Below are positions 55,201 to 64,000 of a stretch of DNA of 64,000 nucleotides, one piece after another. This DNA is from Phymatolithon calcareum (Eukaryota; Rhodophyta; Florideophyceae; Hapalidiales), in NCBI GenBank assembly GCA_977006965.1, contig OZ345362.1:2170001-2234000 (forward strand). Direction: 5' to 3'. The translations under genes were made by a program, and so were the position numbers. Positions within the stretch are counted from its first letter, which is position 1, and each line of letters begins with the position of its first letter. The notes under the pieces were generated by a model. The model had not been told where the DNA came from. It worked only from the letters and a program-made list of their open reading frames with translations, and did not search any database.

Positions 55201-58200
55201 TTCATTAGCATCTGGGCATTAGACCCGCATCTAAGGATACTACAGCAGTGTCATTATGTACAAAAGACTCTGGACGACAACCATAGGGTACATAGGCACT
55301 TTGACAAAGAAATAATACTGACATTAAACAATCACTCCGCCATCTTTGCAAAATAACACGAGAAAAGACGACGTAACAAATTAAACAATACAAACGATAT
55401 TTCGCCTAAGCTGATTTACTTACTCATCTAGGGGAACACCAAAACGTCCACAACGACAAACTGGAGATAATGACTAAGCGGCGTCAGTGGCAATGAGTAA
55501 TTGATTCCCGATCCGGTCCGGATACGACGCAAGAATCTGTCTCCGTTCGGCAATATACAAAGAAGCCCTGTATTGAAAGCAAAATGGAATTCTGTGTGAT
55601 CGCAGATGAGAACGTCGATGGGTTGAAAGAAAAGCCCTGAGGAGGAAGGAATTGAGGGCTCCCAGGTGAATGGGCCTTTTATGCTGCGTGGATGGCGCCG
55701 CCGTCGTTTTTCTTTTCGCTCTTTTGCAAGCTCTCGTCGATATATCTAGACCGTTGTGGCGCAGTGCAAAGCAGATCCAGCTCAGACGCGAACGGCCTGA
55801 ATCGCAGAGACAGGAGCGCAGGAACTTGCGTCGCTATGTATGCGACTCGGATGCGCCCGACACTGGCGAGTCCTGCAGTGGGGGAGCACGGCAGCATTTT
55901 GGCCTGACAATTGGTTTTTTTGGCCAAATGCTGCTGTGCTTCCTCGGTGTGGTGTCTCTTCACCCTGCAGCTAAAACAGACAGTGTCCATTGACGTGTCT
56001 TCACGTGTCCATATGGCCATTGACCAATTGCTGTCTACTGCACTCGTGCACTCGCACTGCATCCTTCGATGAGCATCGCAACTCTTCTATCATATTCGTG
56101 ACTGATTCGCAGCATCGTAGATTGTTGCAAATGTTGTTTTCGTACTTGAATCAAGCACGGCATCGTGCATCACGCCGGGAAGGGCCCACAGTAATCAGTT
56201 TTTATGGGGGCGACCTGCGGCAGACCAATAATGAGGCTACTTGTAAATTGCAAAATTGTGTTGTTTCAAAGAAGCTTGGGAAATGTAATGACGGTTAGCA
56301 GCAACCGCAAAGAAGAATTGCAGAAAACATTTTGAGGGTATGATACTCACGGAAATGTAAGCCCGCATTCTTTTGAGGGCAAACAGGTCCTTCCGAGGGC
56401 TTCACAAAGCCCTCTTCTTGTCCACTTTTTGGAGGCCCTCTCAGGCCCTCTCCGAAGTCCCAGCGATGCATAGAGGGCATGCCGTACCCCTCTCGAGGTC
56501 CGTTCGGGATGTTCATGTCTAGTGCGCACGCAAATAGCGCCCAAGCATGGGCACTGTCCGACTCCTACAGCTCACGAGTAACGGAAAATCGAATCGACAT
56601 CTATGGCAGATCGCGTTCCGCGGCTGAGGACGTTTTAAAAACAGGGGCAAACTCAGACATCTTCATAGACGAACGTGAGAAAACAACTCAATTACATGCA
56701 TCATTCTTGAAGATCTAGACTTACAGGAAAAGGGTACGCATAAACAGCTTCGACAAACAGACGAAGAGCATCTTGTGTCCAACTGTACGCACTCGCAGCG
56801 ACGTCTTCTTCCTTATTTCTGTTTTCTTTGAGCTGTGCAGCACACCTCACAGGGCAGCACTCATGAACTATCACACTCTCGAAAGGTCACAGCCTTGTGT
56901 CAGGTAGGAGGCTTTCTCGCATCGAGCAAATCTTAAGCGCCATCGAAGTAACGGCAAGTGTCCTCGTATATTTCTCGGGGCATCTGTCGTGCACAGCAGC
57001 ATGCGAACCAGCTGAAAAGGCTCTCAACACTTCGTGCACGTCCTGCATTCATCTGGCACCTATATACAAGCGCAATACTTCATTCATTCATTCATTTTGC
57101 CTCTTACCCTAGTGGGGGTACCAGCGATTCGAGAGCCTAAATTTCTTCCATGCTATTCTATCGTTAGCGACTTTGACCGCGGCTTTCACGTCTACGCCAA
57201 GTACGTCACCAAAAATTGATTCTGGCGTTGGTCTGACGCATTGTATCGCAACATGGAGTTTGGTGAAGAAACTTATTGCTTTTCGAGTGCCTTCTCTGCC
57301 TCCTGCGCGACCCTTTCAGGACAGGTCCCTTCGCAGCAACCGAAGGGATCCTGTGCCGCGCAGGGTTCGTGCATTACAGGACAGGAAAATCTATGCGCAA
57401 TACTACTAACGAAATATGGTGCTGAAAGGCCTACTGTACGTCTATCGGCCACGGCCTCTGTGATATCATACTTCCAAAAAATTCTTTATAACGACGTTAC
57501 AAAGAATTTTTCCGAAGTATGATCCTCAGTAACAATAGATGAAACTTCGTTTCATGTATTGTTACTGAGGAATGTACCCCTGCTTAGGCGGACAGAGTAC
57601 AGTATTAGAACAATGTCACGAAAAACCTAGGAGAGCTTTCTTCTGCTAATTGAGGGACCTTGTTGAGAATTCGATTTTTGCGTCAGCACTACCAGTCTGG
57701 AAAAGTCAGAAAATCCAGTCCCAAATATCTTCACTGGTAATGTGGACGCGGCATAGGTCTGGCGTGACTACTGTGTTCATCTATGGGTCATTTTTTCTCA
57801 TAACGATTTCTAGTTTTCGGAAGTGGAATTGCTTTTCAACCAAACTTTTCGTGATGTTTCAAGTTTTTGCTCAAAAGTGCGTGAAAACATCTGGAGCGAA
57901 AGTTGCTAATCAACGCTGCACAGTGGAATCAGCCACTGAAAACCAATTCCGCGTTCTCGTAACCAGTCCACGAAATAATGACTGGTAATGAGGACTTTTT
58001 TGACTGGGTCTATGCCGCGATTTTGATGAATTCTCAAGAAAGCCCCTCTAATTACTAATTACATTTGTAATTAAAATTACAACTGTAATGGGTTGCATAT
58101 TTGCAGTATTCAACCAATTGCTAATTGCCATCAAGACTGATTGGGCGGCTTTTTACCAATCAGATTGCAAAAAGATTGGCATTCAGAGCGAAATCGTTGC

Positions 58201-61200
58201 GTCCGAGATCTATATTAAGGACCTACATCCCCATCTTAGATTTTCACTTTTATTTTTTATGAGCTTGACAATCCGAGAAGCTCATTGGACACATTCTGTT
58301 ATGGTAGTACATAACTGGCTAAGAAAAAAAGTCCTCGCGCCGTGGAAACTTTTTCAAGAAATTCTCAGCAGAGGGTTCCTTCGAAAATCGGGACAGCTCC
58401 TTAAACGCGCAGTTTAAGACCACTTCTTGATCCGTCCTTCGCATTTCGAAACTATTATAGAAAGCCAAGAATGTAGGTTATCCAAAAATCAAAAAAATCA
58501 AAGAAAGGGGATGAAATAAGGCGTGTAGAGCACTTTTCGTAATTCTGATCTGGAAAAAGAATCGCCTACAAAGATGGACAATTATCTCGAAAAGGACTGG
58601 ATGAATTTCTTATTGCCTCGGTCAAAAGTTTCGAATGGTTGTAGACTACCGCAGGAATACTGCAAATTTGGTAAAATCGAACGTCTAGGTGGCAGACAAG
58701 TTCGCGCCGCGAGACCGAAAGATTTTTAAAATCGGCAAAGGAACAGGCGAAAAATATACTAAAATTAACGTTGCGCCGCGACGAGAAGCTGAAACTGTTG
58801 GAAGGAAATATAGTAAGCATTTTTCTGTAATGATTGATTAGAGCCGAATATTGGATACTTTTGCTGACTTCATATTTGAAAATATTTCACTTGTTTCTAC
58901 ACATTTACTTGAAACTGGATACAGTCCCGTCGGAGTAAACGACATGATTAAAATTTTCATCCTGTTTATAAGCATTTTTCGGCCAGTGAGAGCGCTTCAA
59001 AGATGGGGAAGTAGGTCCTTAAACTTTTACACATTTTTTATGCCCCGGCAACTATGCAGGGGACAGACAGCCTCTGGGTCAAACTTAAAATATAAAGTAC
59101 AGTAGTGTGAAAATGTACACAAAAACAAGTACCCCCAAACGCTGCAGCGTGCTCCCTTTGATCACGGACCGAATGTGATTGGATAACGTCTTAAGCATCT
59201 TTTGGCAGGTTGTCCATGATGACTTTAGGGCGCACAGTGTTTGAAATTACAACCGTTGATCCCGGTCAATGATTGTAGTTTGGAACGCATTCGCCTCTTG
59301 GATGCCCAGTGGATCGGATTTCCATATACGTTTCTTTCCATCTTTATTGCAGAAGGCGTTAATTTAACGCCAGAACTTACCCTAGAGCAACTTCTCACTG
59401 TTCAAAAATTAAGTATCTCTACGGGTCTCTCGCTTCACAGATCTTCTACCGTTACACCACATACTCTTCCCATGAATTGCTGTCGAGAGGCAAACCGACC
59501 AGAACAGCGTGGAATTAGGAGAGCTCGTTCATGTTCCAGTGCCAGTGTGCAAATCAATTCATTCAACTGCAGCCGTTTTCAGTTTCTCCGAAGGGATTTC
59601 TGCGAATGCAAGGTTCTCCTCATCGCATATGAATATTTGATACTAACGAATGGGAATGGAAATTGCTATGCTCCCTGGCTTTTTAACGCGTTTCTCCCAA
59701 GCCAACTGTTTTGCAGTGTCTGTTTGATACCACTTGTCAGCATTGCAGATCAGTTCTCGATGCCAATGTGATGTTGACTCTTGCTGCCTCACAGGGTTGT
59801 TCCCAAACAGTAAAATGCACTTCCTGCCATTGTTATTGACGTGTATGTCTCAGAGAAGCGCTGAGAGTGACATGATACTTATTCGAATCCAGGGGAATCT
59901 GCCGTTCTTGTCGCGCCTAGCGAGGCAAAAGATGCTCAAGGGGCATAGCCTGGCGTCTGCACTTGACTATCCTCCGAAGCAGCCACGACTGCCTTTCCCG
60001 TGCAATCTGAATCCTTCTCGCTATTTCAAGGTCTACGAAACGCTTAAACCAGGCCGCTATGTTCATCGCAAGCGACAGCACCGAGGCCGTAATCCCCCGA
60101 TACGATTGTATTACTCAAACTCGCAGCACACTCTAAAAGCAGTTTCCACTGAAGAATTGTCCTGATTGCGCCGCGTTTGTTCTTCAGGTTTTCGAAGACA
60201 ACTTAGCACCGATTTTACAGGCACGAATACAAATGCCGTACAATAAATATCAGGACTTTCAATTCTCCAAAGATTCGGGCAACGAAGTCCTTCGGGCGGC
60301 GACGAAAGACTTCTTCTGGTAGTTCTGCCTTACACTGCGACAATTCTATGACGAAAATGTGCATTCGAATAGAAAAGTTTTCAGGCGTGGATTGGACGCC
60401 TAACGCACGGAAAAACACTAAGCTCCAAAAAAAGCAATATCCAAGCACAAATCAAGATTACCGTCAGCTGTTGAAGATATATATATGAAGCGGATACAAC
60501 AGAAACGTACCAGAATGAATACAAGAGAGCCCGTGATATCATCAGCCAACCTTGGATACACGGAAGATCAAGAAAACCGAGAAGATTTAAAGAATTCTGG
60601 ACCAAAGAGCTTGACAAAGTTTCCAAAGTGCGGACGAAAGCCTACAGGAAGGCACGGAGAACGGACTCGGTCGTCGACCGGCAAACACATAGAGATCTCG
60701 ATAGAAAGGTGAAGAAGATGACCAGGGCAAACATACGAGCAAGCTTTAAGAAATTCACAGAAGATCTGTCTGCGTCAAGCAGGCTTTGGGAACAATATAC
60801 GGCAATATCAATATACGGCAATATACGGGTATTTCAATACTAATTATCGATGTGTCTCTATTTAAATGCGTATTGGAAAGCGGCCACATTGTAGGTCTAT
60901 TTATTTTCAGTGCGATACGTTATGCGACATCACGCACGAGAGAAACTTCTGAAAAGATAGTGTCTTGTTTTTACACAATGTTACTTCTACATTCGATCCC
61001 AAAACGACGTCGCCAGAATTGCGTTGCACTGTGTCTCGTTGTTCACAGATGAGCATGGCGAGCAAACCAAGAGCGGATGATGTTGTACGAGCACTCATGA
61101 CCAAGTGCGAAGATGTTGTCAAAGACATACCGTCCCGAAAAGGCGAGGAGTTTACTCGTCACAGTGTGGCCTGTTTTTCCGTTTCGTGTCCTCGCGGCGT

Positions 61201-64000
61201 AAATTGCAAGAATCCTGTACCGAGTGTTTCTTTCGAGAAAGGTACTGGGTGGAGAAACCCGTACTCTCACCTTCTTTCCTGCGTCTCAGGCGGCGATGAA
61301 CAGAAATTGCTCCAGATGTTTCGAGCATCCTTGAATAAGACTCAATCTATTCCAGCGTACTTCGAGTCTGTCCAATCGACTACTACACGAGAGAAGGCCA
61401 TGTACCAGTATATCTATATCATCATCTCTCTTTCGCTACCCATTTGGTACATCTAGAACGAGCGTTTTTGGGACTTCAGCAAGTGGGACGAGAAGATTTC
61501 TATCAAAGCGCTACGTGATACGTTATTCAAGTTGGTTGAGCTGGTGGAAGTACAAGTGCGGAACGAGATAAAAAACACGCCTGGGGCGGTGATGCATGAT
61601 GGTTGGACAAAGAAAGGTTCACACTCTCTGGGTATTTTCGCTGTGTTCATGAGGAACGTGCCACGAGTTGAGAACGGCCGAGATGTGGTTACAGAAGAGC
61701 TCGCGATGCCATTATTGTCAATTTCACCAATCGCAAAGCGAGATGATGAAGGTGAGATTGAGAGCGCCCACGCTATTACTTTCGATAGCGAAGCACATAT
61801 TCGGCAACTGGAGCACATCTTCAACTTCTACCATGTTGATGTGCATGACTGGGTTGTGTGTCAAATCGTGGATAGCTGTGCACTCAACAAAAGCATCGCG
61901 ACTACGATGAACATACCGCATGTCGGTTGTTGTAATCACAAGTTGGCACTTGAGGTGAATAGTATGGTATCGACGCCTTCAATTAAGCGAACACTGGAAG
62001 AGGTGCGTACTACAATACGTGAATGCAAAGGAAGTATTAAGAACCGTTCTATGCTACACCGGTTGACTAATCTTGCCACTGTTCTTCCATCTGCAACACG
62101 GTGGTCTGGATTGTGCAACATGGTGAACTGGTTTAATCGCATTCGTACTGAACTTGAGGAAGTTGCAGACACGGAGGGTTTGGATTTGACTATATCGCGC
62201 ACACCGCGATTTCGGCTTCAATGCAATAAGCTATCTTCACAACTCAGCGGGATTAATACTGTCGCCAAGGCCATTCAAAAGGGTGGTGTGAAGCTGGAGG
62301 AATGTCGCTTTCTGTTAGATACTTAGACAGAAACTATCGAAATCCAAAAGAACAACGTCGAAGCGCCCTTGCTTGATTGCGCGCTGAAAAGTAACTACAT
62401 CAAGTTGCACTCTACACACTCTCCAAGTTCAGTATTTGAAGCCGGAGTTGTCAAAATACAACGTGGCGAGGTCGATACTATGACGGATCGTGAACGTTAA
62501 GCATGTGAGCACTTGAAGAAGTCGACCGAAACGACGAATATAGAACCGTCGTCTGCAGTTGATGATGCTACATTATCTATAGCGGATATTTTCAAGAAAC
62601 GCAAACGTCAGCGTCGGGATGTCGGTTCCTCGTACATGAATTTGGACTTTATTCTCGGTTCGTCGGCCGAGATCGAGCGTCTTTTCTCGCTTGCTTGTGG
62701 AATTTTAGCTGACAATCGACAGAGCCTCACTCCTCTACTATTCGAGTCACTTTTGTTCTTGAAAGTGAACCGAACTTATTGGGATATGCGAACTGTCGCC
62801 ACCCCTATGTCAAATGCGCGCAGCGCTCGCGTTGCGGAACGTTCTCAAAATGATGCTGAGCAAGATACTTATGAATGCATGACTGTTCCACGATTGTTTC
62901 GGACATCTGTAGGCAATAGACATATTGGTAGACTCGTAGATATTGCGGTACGGATTGGTAAACTCGAGCTATTGACCTGTGCCTCGAACTCTGAAACCAA
63001 TACGACATCAATATATTGCTCCCAAAGGCTGGCGTCAACACCAACAGACTTTGCGAAGAGGATGAAAAATCTAATTCGAATGAAGAAGAGGAGATCCCAG
63101 ACGAATTTCTGCGAAGGGAAGCAGCTGGATCCGGCTGAAATGGCAGCTCACCTGGGAGAGGAGCTCAAAGACACCCAAGGCGCAGCCATACAGCCGAGGA
63201 AATTTCAAGTCACACATGCACTAAAACAAGAACTAAAGAGAGCTCTAAGACGTGCCCCAAGGCGAAAAGCAGCAGGCCCAGATGGAATTTTTTCTGAAGC
63301 ACTGCTACTAACCCAGAGCAAAGCTACTGTTTCCTACTGGCAACTATCACGAAAGCCGGACAACTCGGTTGTTGGCCTGAGGACTGGAATCACGCACTGG
63401 TGGTCCCAATATTCAAGAAAGGAGACCCAAGCTCCCCGAAAAGCTACAGACCGATTTCGTTCTTGCTGCACGCTCGCAAAATATTCGAATGAGCGGTGGA
63501 TAAACTGACCCGGAAGGAGTATTACTTCAACATATCACAAGTGGGATTCCAACCTCGAAAAGGCACAAAGAGCCCTCCTCCGCTGTACAACAGCCGTAAA
63601 ACAAGGAAGAAAGACGAAAGCCACAAACGTGGCATGGTTGGGTTCGCTCTCGCTACAGAAAGACTCTCTTCACGGTTATGAATGACGCAGGAAATCACGA
63701 GGTATAAGCGAGCTTGGAGTCCCCCAGGTATCCCCCGTTAGCATGGATAGTACCAATATTATTGTTATTTATTCTGGCAAATGATGCAATAGCAATTGCA
63801 ATACCAATAATGTAAGGTTGAAGGCAATAGGAATTGCAATATCTGACTATTCTTCCAATATCAATTGCAATAACAGAACCTAATTCAGGTCCTCCTGCGC
63901 CATGTCTTCAATCACGCGTTGGATCACTCTTGCGCTCGGGGCACTGTGCATCGCCACGGAGACCGACTGCTGGTCCCAGTAACCTTTGTTCTCTTTAAGA

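Overview
The window looks like nuclear DNA of an intron-poor eukaryote. The intact genes are typically eukaryotic: MSH2, an RWDD1/GIR2-type RWD protein, a ZIP metal transporter, a SHAQKYF-class MYB-related factor and a NYN-domain RNase. Each reads as one uninterrupted frame. These compact genes sit in a sea of LINE retrotransposons and hAT DNA transposons. That pattern, and the plant/algal style of the MYB protein, would fit an alga, perhaps a red alga. The assignment is inference and nothing here proves it.

Layout. 1-7.2 kb: a microsatellite-rich region, then the MYB-like gene (+) and the RWD gene (-). 7.2-31.8 kb: almost entirely mobile-element material, with four LINE lineages that I call A, A', B and C and several hAT elements, nested inside each other and often bounded by exact target-site duplications (TSDs). 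31.9-35.3 kb: a NYN-domain RNase gene (+) and an unrecognised gene (-). 36.0-41.0 kb: a small hAT element, a decayed unknown gene (-) and a WD40 pseudogene (+). 41.4-43.3 kb: a TATA-like site and an ORF into which a truncated LINE-A has inserted in frame. 46.1-51.6 kb: a gene island with MSH2 (+), an EF-hand protein (-) and a ZIP transporter (-). 52.5-63.7 kb: a 4-kb hAT element with a decayed transposase, hairpin-forming repeats, and a 2.2-kb hAT element inserted into a LINE-B.

The strongest observations concern transposon biology. (1) A three-level nest at 26.3-29.3 kb, LINE-A in a hAT in a LINE-B, can be read from its TSDs. (2) LINE-A TSDs begin with CCTTA in three of four measurable insertions, which suggests endonuclease target preference. 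(3) Two ~545-bp LINE-A copies share nearly the same 5' end and the same variants, so they may be a short non-autonomous subfamily. (4) LINE-A ORF1 and ORF2 overlap by ATGA. (5) Premature stops in several dead ORFs look like Gln codon CAR to TAR changes. (6) A LINE-A fragment is fused in frame to an ORF that has its own promoter-like sequence.

Four of the intact genes have better start codons than the longest open frame suggests (RWD, NYN, EF-hand and ZIP genes); I used the first good ATG. No rRNA, CRISPR or convincing functional tRNA gene was seen.
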